Shown piece by piece: positions 1-6,175 of a DNA stretch of 9,931 bases; position 1 is the stretch's first letter; each line of letters begins with the position of its first letter. Both the position numbers and the translations under genes were made by a program. Below the pieces are notes generated by a model. The model was not told the DNA's origin. It saw nothing but the letters and a program-made list of their open reading frames with translations, and did no database searches. Source of the stretch: an uncultured Oscillospiraceae bacterium (lineage in GTDB: Bacteria > Bacillota > Clostridia > Oscillospirales > Oscillospiraceae); contig CALDMA010000081.1 of the NCBI GenBank assembly GCA_937915075.1, positions 1 to 9,931 of the forward strand, in the 5' to 3' direction.

Positions 1-1269
1 ACCTGCATCGCCTCCGCCATCGGCACCATCTGCATGGCCTTCATGGCCAACAAGCCCTTCGTCATGGCTCCCGGCATGGGTCTGAACAGCTTCTTTGCCG
101 TGGTCGTGGCCAACATCGCCGTCATCAACAACTGCGAGTATGAGTCCGCGTTCCAGGCCGGTCTGGTCATCATCCTCGTGGAGGGCATCGTGTTCCTCGT
201 GCTCACCCTCCTGAAGGTCCGTGAGAAGATCGTCGAGGCCATTCCTCTCGGCGTGCGCTACGGCATCGCCCCCGCCATCGGCCTGATGCTGATGAACATC
301 GGTCTCGGCTCCAACGTCGGCATCTATGCCGAGGGCAACGGCTTCACCAGCCCCTTCTACATCATGCGCGACTTCTTCGGCGCCCTGACCCCCAGCATCA
401 TCAAGGGCAGCATGGGCGACACCGGCTATCACACCATGGTCCTCACCGCCATCACCGCCTTCCTCGGCGTGTTCATGATGGTCGTTCTCGCCAAGAAGGG
501 CATCAAGGCCGCCGTTCTGCTCGGTATGCTCTTCTCCTCCGTGCTCTACTGGGCCGGCAGCTTCCTGTTCCTCGGCGTGAATCCGTTCGCCAGCCTTGAG
601 ACCGCGAGCTTCGTGCCCCCCTTCGCCGACATGGTCTCCACCACCCTCTTCAAGTTTGACTTCGCCGGCTTTGTGAACATCGGCTGGTTCACCGCCATCA
701 CCCTGATCATCACCTTCTGCATGATCGATATGTTCGACACCATCGGCACCCTCGTCGGCACGGCCTCCCGCGCCGGCATGGTCGATAAGGACGGCAACAT
801 GCCCAAGATGAAGGAAGCCCTGCTCTCCGACGCCATCGGCACCGTCGTCGGCTCCGCCACCGGTACCTCCACCGTCACCACCTTCATCGAGTCCGCCTCC
901 GGCGTTGAGGCCGGCGGCCGCACCGGTCTGACCGCGCTGACCACCGCTGTTCTCTTCCTCGCCTGCATGTTCCTCGCCCCCATCGCCGCCATCATCCCCG
1001 GCGCCGCGACCTCCGCCGCGCTCATCTACGTCGGCGTGCTGATGCTCCAGGGCCTCAAGAACGTCAACTTCGACGATATGGATCAGATGCTGCCGGTGTC
1101 CATCATGCTCATCGGTATGCCCGTGTCCGGCTCCATCGGCCACGCCATCGGTCTGGGCCTGATCTCCTACACCGTGGTCAAGGTTTTCTCCGGCAAGGCC
1201 AAGGACGTCAGCGTTCTGACCTATGTCATCTCCATCCTCTTCATCATCAAGTTCTTCGCGGTGGTGTAA
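1..1269 (+). CDS. NCS2-family purine permease (guanine/hypoxanthine type), 5' end missing
   Basis: Integral membrane nucleobase:cation symporter of the AzgA-like branch of NCS2 (COG2252), expected to import adenine, guanine or hypoxanthine. The frame is open from base 1 and the family sequence begins before the first ATG (position 34), so the true start lies upstream; 422 codons are visible, close to a full transporter. Family signatures are clear: ANKPFVMAPGMGLNSFF at visible codons 16-32, the polar membrane segment MIDMFDTIGTLVG near codons 241-253, and the GTSTVTTFIESASGVEAGGR block near codons 288-307, whose Asp and Glu are the expected substrate/proton residues. The rest is alternating hydrophobic spans. 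It ends in TAA and runs into a strong terminator, converging on nadE. Substrate choice cannot be settled from sequence. The strong preference for C-ending codons suggests good expression. Confidence 0.93.
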   Translation, partial: TCIASAIGTICMAFMANKPFVMAPGMGLNSFFAVVVANIAVINNCEYESAFQAGLVIILVEGIVFLVLTLLKVREKIVEAIPLGVRYGIAPAIGLMLMNIGLGSNVGIYAEGNGFTSPFYIMRDFFGALTPSIIKGSMGDTGYHTMVLTAITAFLGVFMMVVLAKKGIKAAVLLGMLFSSVLYWAGSFLFLGVNPFASLETASFVPPFADMVSTTLFKFDFAGFVNIGWFTAITLIITFCMIDMFDTIGTLVGTASRAGMVDKDGNMPKMKEALLSDAIGTVVGSATGTSTVTTFIESASGVEAGGRTGLTALTTAVLFLACMFLAPIAAIIPGAATSAALIYVGVLMLQGLKNVNFDDMDQMLPVSIMLIGMPVSGSIGHAIGLGLISYTVVKVFSGKAKDVSVLTYVISILFIIKFFAVV

Positions 1270-1290
1270 GGACCCTTCAACAGCAAAAGG

Positions 1291-1320
1291 AAAGAGCGCC
1301 CGTCCGGGCGCTCTTTTCTT
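1291..1320. terminator. Bidirectional intrinsic terminator between the permease gene and nadE
   Basis: Perfect 12-bp inverted repeat: AAAGAGCGCCCG at 1291-1302 and its complement at 1305-1316, followed by a T-rich run (TTTTCTTTT) on the plus strand. Read from the minus strand, the same stem is followed by TTCCTTTT, so it can also end the nadE transcript, whose stop codon lies 7 bases outside the T-run. This is the usual arrangement for convergent genes. Confidence 0.9.
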
Positions 1321-1326
1321 TTGGCT

Positions 1327-2112
1327 TTATTCCTTGTAGAAATCCGTGCCGTCCTCAATGACGATGGGCAGACCGTTGTGGTAGACGGGAATGGTCTCGA
1401 ACTTGAAGCGGCTGGCGCGGTGCTTGCGGTCGATCTGTTCTTTAATGGCGGGATCGGCGACGCCCTTGCGGACATATTCGTTCACCGCGTGGTAGGGGAA
1501 GCCGAGGTTGTCCTCGTCGGTCTTGCCGGTCAGACCGTCGGACGGGGGCTTGATGAGAAAGCGCTCGGGCAGGCCCAGCGCGCGGCCGATGGCGATGACC
1601 TCCTCGGTGGTGTACATCCCGATGGGCGAGAACGCGCCCGCGCTGTCGCCGTAGATGGTGCAGTAGCCGACCCAGTCCTCGGAGAGGTTGGAGGTGTTGA
1701 CCACGATGCCCGCGTCCACGCTCTGGGCGATGGCGTACAGCGTCGCCATGCGGATGCGGGAGGGGAGGTTGACGGTGGTCTGGCGGCTGGCCTCGATGCC
1801 GAGGCGCGCCATCTCATCGAGGATACCGCTCGTGCCGCCGTGGATATTGAAGGTGTAGTGCTTGATGCCGAGGAAGTCCACGATGCCGTTGGAGTAGTCG
1901 ATATCGGGCTGAACGCCGTCCGGCATAAGGACGCCGACCACGTTCTCGCGGCCATACGCCTCAACGCACAGCGCGGCGATCACCGAGCTGTCCTTGCCGC
2001 CGGAGATGCCGACGACGGCGGTTTTGCCGCCGCAGCCTTTCATCTGTGCGCGCATCCAGTCGAGCAGGGCGGGAATGTGGTCAGCGGCCTTAAAATCCTT
2101 GAGATCGTACAT
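1327..2112 (-). CDS. nadE: Ammonia-dependent NAD+ synthetase
   Basis: Catalyses the last step of NAD synthesis: ATP-dependent amidation of deamido-NAD+, here using free ammonia. The 261-residue protein is a bare synthetase domain with no N-terminal glutaminase, similar in length to Bacillus NadE. The N-type ATP pyrophosphatase P-loop SGGKDSS is at residues 37-43. The segments NTSNLSEDWVGYCTIYGDSAG and PPSDGLTGKTDEDNLGF are the deamido-NAD/ATP-binding regions of the family. I chose the ATG at 2112 (MYDLKDF) because AAAGGAG lies 8 bases upstream; a start 20 codons earlier has no such site and would overlap the promoter. It has its own sigma-A promoter, sits 119 bases downstream of gpr on the same strand, and ends at the shared terminator. 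Confidence 0.96.
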   Translation of the reverse strand: MYDLKDFKAADHIPALLDWMRAQMKGCGGKTAVVGISGGKDSSVIAALCVEAYGRENVVGVLMPDGVQPDIDYSNGIVDFLGIKHYTFNIHGGTSGILDEMARLGIEASRQTTVNLPSRIRMATLYAIAQSVDAGIVVNTSNLSEDWVGYCTIYGDSAGAFSPIGMYTTEEVIAIGRALGLPERFLIKPPSDGLTGKTDEDNLGFPYHAVNEYVRKGVADPAIKEQIDRKHRASRFKFETIPVYHNGLPIVIEDGTDFYKE

Positions 2113-2143
2113 AGCTTGCGCTCCTTTTTTGAAATTTGCTGTC

Positions 2144-2172
2144 ATTGTAGCGCAAAAAAGCGCGGATTGCAA
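2144..2172 (-). promoter_or_regulatory. Sigma-A promoter of nadE
   Basis: On the minus strand, TTGCAA (plus coordinates 2167-2172) is separated by exactly 17 bases from TACAAT (2144-2149), about 32 bases before the nadE start codon. The spacer contains a GCGC-T6-GCGC inverted repeat (2150-2163). This supports separate transcription of nadE rather than pure read-through from gpr. Confidence 0.8.
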
Positions 2173-2231
2173 TGGAGGGAGCGCAGAAATTCACATTTCA
2201 TCGGCCTTTTTCGCGCACGGATGTGACAAAA

Positions 2232-3122
2232 TCAGTCGATCAGGGCGCGCAGCTCGCTGAGTGAGAGCGAAGGCTGGAGGGCAAGGCCGACACCGAAGCC
2301 GACGATACGGGCAAGCTGCTCGGCGCGGGCGTCGATGTCGCGCGGCGTGACCATGACGCTCCCCTGTCCGCGCAGGGCGGCGGGATCAGGGAGGTCCGCC
2401 CCGGCCTCGTCTAAAAGATCGAGCGCGAGCGTGGCGGCATCCACCACGGTGGGGACGCCGACGGCGAGGACGGGAACACCGAGCGTCTCGCGCGTGAGAG
2501 CGCGGCGGTGGTTGCCGACGCCCGAGCCGGGGACGATGCCGGCATCCGTGAGCTGGACGGTGGCACAGACGCGCCCGAGGCTCTGCGACGCCAGCGCGTC
2601 GACAGCAACGACAAGGTCGGGGCGCACGGTCTCCACCGCGCCGCGCACGAGCTCGGCGGCCTCCAGTCCCGTTGTGCCGAGGACGCCGGGCGTCAGCACG
2701 CTGACGTCCGCGAGCGCGCCGAAGGCGGCGCAGCTCTTCAGGTGGCGCGTGGCGGGCACATGGTCGGCGGCGCGGGGGCCGATGACGTCGGGCGTCATGG
2801 CGCGGTTGCCGAGTCCGACCACGAGGGCGGTATCGACCGCATGGCCGAGGAGGGCGCGCAGCTCATCGCGGAGCGCGAGCGACGCGCGCTCCGTGTACGC
2901 GGGGTCCTCGGGAGAAAGGGCGCGCAGGTCGAGCGTGACGTAGGTCCCGCGCGGCTTGCCGAGGGCGCGCGAGGCCGTCTCGCTCTCCACCGTCACCGTG
3001 GTCACGGCGCAGCCGCGGCGCGTCCGCTCGGTGAGCGTGAGGCCGTCGACGGCGTTATCCCTTTGCGCCGCGCGGAACAGCGCGTGCGCCTCCAGCGCCA
3101 AGTCCGTCCGCCGTGCGTTCAT
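2232..3122 (-). CDS. gpr: Germination protease (spore protease GPR)
   Basis: Peptidase family A25 enzyme, made as a zymogen in the forespore, that degrades the small acid-soluble DNA-binding proteins when the spore germinates. Residues 5-10 (RTDLAL) are the conserved N-terminal motif just ahead of the autoprocessing region. VVGLGNRAMTPDVIGP (101-116, Asp112) and VVAVDALASQSL (171-182, Asp175) are the two blocks carrying the catalytically important aspartates of the family, followed by GIVPGSGVGNHR and VGVPTVVDAA. At 296 residues it is shorter than Bacillus GPR (about 370), but the C-terminal VMVTPRDID block is present, so it is a compact form rather than a truncation. I chose the ATG at 3122 because family members start just before RTDLA and because the upstream in-frame ATG falls inside the putative promoter. 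It is divergent from rpsT. Confidence 0.95.
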   Translation of the reverse strand: MNARRTDLALEAHALFRAAQRDNAVDGLTLTERTRRGCAVTTVTVESETASRALGKPRGTYVTLDLRALSPEDPAYTERASLALRDELRALLGHAVDTALVVGLGNRAMTPDVIGPRAADHVPATRHLKSCAAFGALADVSVLTPGVLGTTGLEAAELVRGAVETVRPDLVVAVDALASQSLGRVCATVQLTDAGIVPGSGVGNHRRALTRETLGVPVLAVGVPTVVDAATLALDLLDEAGADLPDPAALRGQGSVMVTPRDIDARAEQLARIVGFGVGLALQPSLSLSELRALID

Positions 3123-3161
3123 AAAACCGCCTGCCTTCCACAAAATCTTGTATATTGCTCT

Positions 3162-3190
3162 CATTATGTCCCCTAAATTTTGAAGCATAC
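3162..3190 (-). promoter_or_regulatory. Candidate forespore (sigma-F/sigma-G) promoter of gpr
   Basis: On the minus strand GTATG (plus 3186-3190) fits the forespore -35 consensus GHATR, and CATAATG (plus 3162-3168) fits six of seven positions of the sigma-G -10 consensus CATNHTA, with a 17-base spacer. GGGG directly precedes the -10, as sigma-F would like. The start would lie about 30-35 bases before the gpr ATG. Bacillus gpr is known to use these sigma factors; assignment here is by motif match only. Confidence 0.6.
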
Positions 3191-3220
3191 AAAAAAGTGG
3201 AGAAAATCTGAAAAAAGTGC

Positions 3221-3249
3221 TTGCAATTCCTCGAAAACTTTGCTAAAAT
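3221..3249 (+). promoter_or_regulatory. Sigma-A promoter of rpsT, extended -10
   Basis: TTGCAA (3221-3226), 17-base spacer, TAAAAT (3244-3249), with TG one base ahead of the -10 (TGCTAAAAT). It lies in an AT-rich stretch that contrasts with the surrounding genes, and gives a leader of roughly 55-60 bases before the rpsT start. Confidence 0.8.
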
Positions 3250-3312
3250 ACCATTCTGCACGGTGGATTTTTTGTGTTCGCCGTCAAATCCCAACCGGAG
3301 GAGGTGTTTGGT

Positions 3313-3576
3313 TTGCCGAATATTAAGTCTGCCAAGAAGCGCGTCCAGCTCGCTGAGGTGCGTAACGCCCGCAACAAGGCTGACAAGTCCGCACTGAAGA
3401 CCGCACTCAAGAAGTTCGAGGCGGCTGCCGCTGAAGGCAATCGCACCGAGGCCGAGGGTGCTTACAAGGTCGCAGTGAAGATCGTGGACAAGTCTGCCGC
3501 GAAGGGTCTGCTGCACAAGAACAACGCCGCTCACAAGAAGAGCGCTCTGACCACCAAGCTCAACAGCATTGGCTGA
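3313..3576 (+). CDS. rpsT: 30S ribosomal protein S20
   Basis: Small, strongly basic 16S rRNA-binding protein of the 30S subunit. The protein reads (M)PNIKSAKKRVQLAEVRNARN and continues with the lysine/alanine-rich helical body and the SAAKGLLHKNNAAHKKSAL block typical of S20; 87 residues is the normal length. The start is TTG at 3313, not the in-frame ATG 13 codons upstream: the family begins MPNIKSAKKR, and a strong site GGAGGAGGTG ends 6 bases before the TTG. It is transcribed alone, with its own promoter and a clear terminator, and lies divergent from gpr, an order shared with Bacillus subtilis. Confidence 0.97.
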   Translation: MPNIKSAKKRVQLAEVRNARNKADKSALKTALKKFEAAAAEGNRTEAEGAYKVAVKIVDKSAAKGLLHKNNAAHKKSALTTKLNSIG

Positions 3577-3591
3577 TCGAACCAAACAGCG

Positions 3592-3620
3592 AGAGACGTC
3601 CGCAAGGACGTCTCTTTTTT
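3592..3620 (+). terminator. Intrinsic terminator of rpsT
   Basis: Stem AGAGACGTCC (3592-3601), GCAA tetraloop of the GNRA type, and the exact complement at 3606-3615, followed by a run of T through 3620. It begins 16 bases after the rpsT stop codon. Confidence 0.93.
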
Positions 3621-3864
3621 GTCCGCCGATAAAAAGGCTGCTTTGGAGCCGCTTATTTACAATTTGTTCACACGGTTTTCAAGCTTTAGCCATAAATCAC
3701 TGGTATCTTAATACTTGCAAAGGGGTTACGTGATCCCCGATGTGATTTTCTCCCTCCTAAAAATACACACAACACACAGCCAAAAGCCCCCGTCGAAGGA
3801 CGGGGGCTTTTGGTGTCTTATCGGGGGCGGGAGCTCCGCTGTGCGCGGCAGGCGGGAACGCGGG
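3621..3864. other. Gene-free stretch between rpsT terminator and nagZ promoter
   Basis: No open frame with both a plausible start and a ribosome binding site, and no tRNA-like fold, is visible on either strand. The first half is AT-rich, the second half GC-rich. It contains a CT-rich tract (TTTCTCCCTCCT near 3747-3758) that is complementary to a Shine-Dalgarno sequence, a CA-repeat tract, and the strong hairpin listed separately. I could not find a convincing promoter ahead of the hairpin on the plus strand. Confidence 0.5.
3780..3813. terminator. Strong symmetrical hairpin, orphan terminator-like element
   Basis: Perfect 15-bp inverted repeat: CCAAAAGCCCCCGTC at 3780-3794, loop GAAG, and its exact complement at 3799-3813. 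The stem is GC-rich in the middle with A/T runs at its outer end (CTTTTGG on both strands), a common form for bidirectional intrinsic terminators, although there is no T-run beyond the stem. No gene ends here: rpsT already has a terminator 160 bases upstream. It may end an unseen small transcript, back up the rpsT terminator, or insulate nagZ. Confidence 0.6.
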
Positions 3865-3893
3865 TTGCGTTTGCGCACGGGGCATGGTAAAAT
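3865..3893 (+). promoter_or_regulatory. Sigma-A promoter of the nagZ-like gene, extended -10
   Basis: TTGCGT (3865-3870), 17-base spacer, TAAAAT (3888-3893) preceded by TGG, giving an extended -10. The -10 hexamer and the extended element are the same as in the rpsT promoter. The predicted leader is about 60 bases. Confidence 0.7.
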
Positions 3894-3961
3894 CAGGGAA
3901 AGAGCCGCGGGACGCGGCAAAGGGAAACACACAACGCGCCGACAAATGAGGGAAATACACG

Positions 3962-5134
3962 ATGAAACGAAGATTTTTTGCGCTGCTTGCGGCGCTGTGC
4001 CTGCTCGCGGGCTGCGCGGGCAAAACGGAGCCGGACGCGCCGGTCGTTGATCCCGCGCCGCCGACGGTCGCCCCGACGCCGGTCACGCCGACGGAGCCGA
4101 GCGAGGCCGAGCAGGCCGAGGCGCGGCTGCGCGAGCGCGTCGCGGGGATGTCGATCGAGGAAAAGGTCGGACAGATGTTCTTTGTCCGCTGTCCCGAAAC
4201 AGGTGCGGCGGAGGACGTAGCCGCCTACCATCTCGGGGGGCTGCTGCTCTTCGGGCGGGACTACAAGGACGCGGACGGCAGCTGGCTGAGCGCGGAGGAG
4301 CTGACGGCGAAGCTCGAGAGCTATCAGGCCGCGGCGGAGCTTCCGCTCTTCATCGGCAGCGACGAGGAGGGCGGCACGGTAACGCGCGCGAGCCGGAACC
4401 CGAAGCTCTTCTCGCAGCCGCTGCCCTCGCCGCAGGAGCTGTATGCCGCGCGCGGCATGGACGGTCTTGCCGCGGAGACGCTGGACTATAACGAGCGGCT
4501 TCTGGCGCTCGGCATCAACGTGAATCTTGCACCGGTGTGCGACGTATCCACCGATGCGGGCGACTTCATCTACGCGCGCTCGTTCGGCAGGGACGCCGCG
4601 GCGACGAGCGAATTTGTGACGGCGGCGGTCGGCGCGATCCGAGACGCGGGGGTGGCGGCGGTCCTCAAGCATTTCCCCGGCTACGGGAACAACGCCGACA
4701 CGCACACGGGCGTCGCCATCGACAAGCGGCCGTATGAGACGTTTGAACAAAGCGACTTTCTGCCCTTTCAGGCGGGCATCGCGGCGGGCGCGCCGTTCGT
4801 GCTCGTGAGCCACAACGTGGTGGAGTGCATGGACGATGCGCTGCCCGCGTCCCTCTCACCCGCCGTGCACGAGGTGCTGCGGGAGACGCTGGGCTTCGAC
4901 GGCATCGTGATCACGGACGATCTGGCGATGGACGCGGTGAAGCAGTACGCGAACGGCGAGGCCGCGGTGCTGGCGGTGCTCGCAGGGAACGATATGCTCA
5001 TTACGAGCGACTACCAAAACGACATTCCCGCCGTGCTCGCGGCGGTGGCGGACGGGCGCATCGCGGAGAGCGACATCGACGCGCACGTGTATCGCATCCT
5101 GCGTTATAAGCAGGCGCAGGGGTGGATCGAATGA
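3962..5134 (+). CDS. nagZ: Lipoprotein glycoside hydrolase family 3, beta-N-acetylhexosaminidase (NagZ-like)
   Basis: Predicted cell-surface enzyme that removes N-acetylglucosamine from peptidoglycan fragments during cell-wall turnover. A lipoprotein signal covers residues 1-18 with lipobox LAGC (Cys18), followed by a Pro/Thr/Glu-rich linker to about residue 47. The GH3 TIM barrel starts at MSIEEKVGQMFFVRC. KHFPGYGNNADTHTG (236-250) carries the Asp246/His248 acid-base pair characteristic of NagZ-type GH3 enzymes, and VITDDLAM (316-323) carries the expected nucleophile, Asp319. At 390 residues it is a single-domain enzyme with no C-terminal beta-sandwich. The ATG at 3962 is fixed by the signal peptide; GAGGG lies about 9 bases upstream. 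It has its own promoter and is followed by a weak terminator-like repeat. The exact substrate (muropeptide or another N-acetylglucosaminide) is inferred. Confidence 0.9.
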   Translation: MKRRFFALLAALCLLAGCAGKTEPDAPVVDPAPPTVAPTPVTPTEPSEAEQAEARLRERVAGMSIEEKVGQMFFVRCPETGAAEDVAAYHLGGLLLFGRDYKDADGSWLSAEELTAKLESYQAAAELPLFIGSDEEGGTVTRASRNPKLFSQPLPSPQELYAARGMDGLAAETLDYNERLLALGINVNLAPVCDVSTDAGDFIYARSFGRDAAATSEFVTAAVGAIRDAGVAAVLKHFPGYGNNADTHTGVAIDKRPYETFEQSDFLPFQAGIAAGAPFVLVSHNVVECMDDALPASLSPAVHEVLRETLGFDGIVITDDLAMDAVKQYANGEAAVLAVLAGNDMLITSDYQNDIPAVLAAVADGRIAESDIDAHVYRILRYKQAQGWIE

Positions 5135-5179
5135 GAATTTTTCGCAATTTCGGAACCAAACGGCGGTTTTTTGCGTCAT

Positions 5180-5201
5180 AACAGACAGAGGTCCTGTTTT
5201 T
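5180..5201 (+). terminator. Possible weak terminator after nagZ
   Basis: Short imperfect hairpin: AACAG at 5180-5184 pairs with CTGTT at 5194-5198, with an alternative inner GAC/GTC pairing, and the 3' side runs into five T residues. An additional CGCAA (5143-5147) / TTGCG (5171-5175) repeat lies just upstream. The stem is short, so termination is probably partial and the next gene may be partly read through from nagZ; I see no good promoter in the gap. Confidence 0.4.
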
Positions 5202-5238
5202 GGAAGAGGCGGGACACGAGAAGAAAGGAGCAAAGGAA

Positions 5239-6126
5239 ATGAAAAAGTCTCTGCGAACCGGTATTTTGTTGCTGCTGACCATGGTGCTGCTGACGGTGTC
5301 GGCCCTTGCCGACACGGGGCCGAAGCCGAAGCTGACGGTGAAGGTGGAAAACGCGCCGGAGGAGCTCTATTACCTCGACCTTCTGGCCGAGGGAGAATAC
5401 GAGCACGAGGGCGACAGTGACTTCAGCAGTCTGAGCGACGAGGAGCGCGCCGCGCTGGATGGCGAATTGCTTGACGCGCTGCGCGCCGCTGTGCCGGAGG
5501 GCTGGCACGCCTGTCTTGCACAGGGCGTGAACGGTCCGCCCATCTGGGGCGACCTCGTCGGTGAGGACACGGGAACGGGCGTGCGGCTGCACAACTTCGG
5601 CTACGTCGGCGTACCGCGGACCTATCGCGTCCTCATCGTAACCGAAAGCGGCGAGAGCTGGGTATCCGATGTACTGCACCGCGCGACGCTGCAATCCTCC
5701 GTGACGGTGGACTGGGCGGCGAAGACCGCCGCCGCGCCGAGTGCGGGCATGGCCTACGCGCTGCAATTTCTCTGCACACTGCTGCCCACGCTGCTCATCG
5801 AGGGCGCGCTGCTGCTTCTCTATGGCTATCGCAGCCGCCGGAGCTGGCTGGTATTCCTGCTCGTCAACCTTGTGACACAGGGCGCGTTCGCGGTCTATCT
5901 TGCCGTGACGGTGCTCAATCATGGCGTGAGCGGGTGGTCGCTGCTGTTCTATTTCCCTGCCGAGGTGGTCATCACGGTGGTCGAGAGCCTGCTCTACCGC
6001 CGGCTGCTGACGGAACGGAGCTGGGAGCGCGCGGTGGGCTATGCCATCGTCGCAAATGTGTGCTCCGCGACGGTGGGGGCGCTGCTCATCGACCCGCTGT
6101 GGCAATTCATCGTCAGCATTTCTTAG
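5239..6126 (+). CDS. Unrecognised protein with signal peptide, extracytoplasmic domain and four membrane segments
   Basis: I do not recognise a named family. The 295-residue protein starts with a cleavable-looking signal (MKKSLRTG, hydrophobic core, ALA-DTG around residue 25), followed by an acidic extracytoplasmic region of about 145 residues with PEELYYLDLL and FGYVGVPRTYRVLIVTESG. Four predicted membrane segments follow at roughly 172-197, 203-226, 233-257 and 264-292. They contain unusual polar residues: Pro183 and Glu188, Asn210 and Gln214, Pro240, Glu242 and Glu249, and Asn273. The start at 5239 has AAAGGAG 8 bases upstream. It lies 104 bases after nagZ and 49 bases before the AlaX gene, so it may be co-transcribed with the latter. 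A sensory or transport-associated membrane role is possible, but nothing in the sequence establishes it. Confidence 0.8.
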   Translation: MKKSLRTGILLLLTMVLLTVSALADTGPKPKLTVKVENAPEELYYLDLLAEGEYEHEGDSDFSSLSDEERAALDGELLDALRAAVPEGWHACLAQGVNGPPIWGDLVGEDTGTGVRLHNFGYVGVPRTYRVLIVTESGESWVSDVLHRATLQSSVTVDWAAKTAAAPSAGMAYALQFLCTLLPTLLIEGALLLLYGYRSRRSWLVFLLVNLVTQGAFAVYLAVTVLNHGVSGWSLLFYFPAEVVITVVESLLYRRLLTERSWERAVGYAIVANVCSATVGALLIDPLWQFIVSIS

Positions 6127-6136
6127 AAACTATTTT

Positions 6137-6153
6137 GCGCCCCACACGGGCGC
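6137..6153 (+). repeat. Small hairpin ahead of the AlaX-type gene
   Basis: GCGCCC (6137-6142) and GGGCGC (6148-6153) form a 6-bp stem with a CACAC loop. There is no T-run, so it does not look like a terminator. It ends 8 bases before the AAAGGA ribosome binding site and may only stabilise or modestly tune translation. Confidence 0.4.
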
Positions 6154-6175
6154 GGAAACGAAAGGAAATTTTTTC

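Noticed and set aside
1321..2226. A 301-codon open frame on the plus strand opposite nadE.
   Set aside because: It begins inside the bidirectional terminator and its sequence is the complement of nadE codons; no domain is recognisable.
2191..2226. TCACAT...ATGTGA inverted repeat between gpr and nadE, considered as a Crp/Fnr-type site or as the gpr terminator.
   Set aside because: The half-sites are in the reverse order to a Crp site and 24 bases apart, and there is no convincing T-run, so neither reading is supported.
3274..3312. In-frame ATG 13 codons upstream of the rpsT start.
   Set aside because: S20 proteins begin MPNIKSAKKR, the upstream ATG has no ribosome binding site, and the strong site lies just before the TTG.
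3830..3837. GGAGCTCC palindrome in the nagZ upstream region.
   Set aside because: An 8-base palindrome in GC-rich DNA is expected by chance and has no supporting context.
4667..4711. KHFPGYGNNADTH in place of the more familiar KHFPGHG form in the NagZ-like protein, considered as a catalytic change.
   Set aside because: The Asp-x-His dyad is intact and the PGYGNN variant is common in clostridial GH3 lipoproteins as I know them, so it is probably normal.
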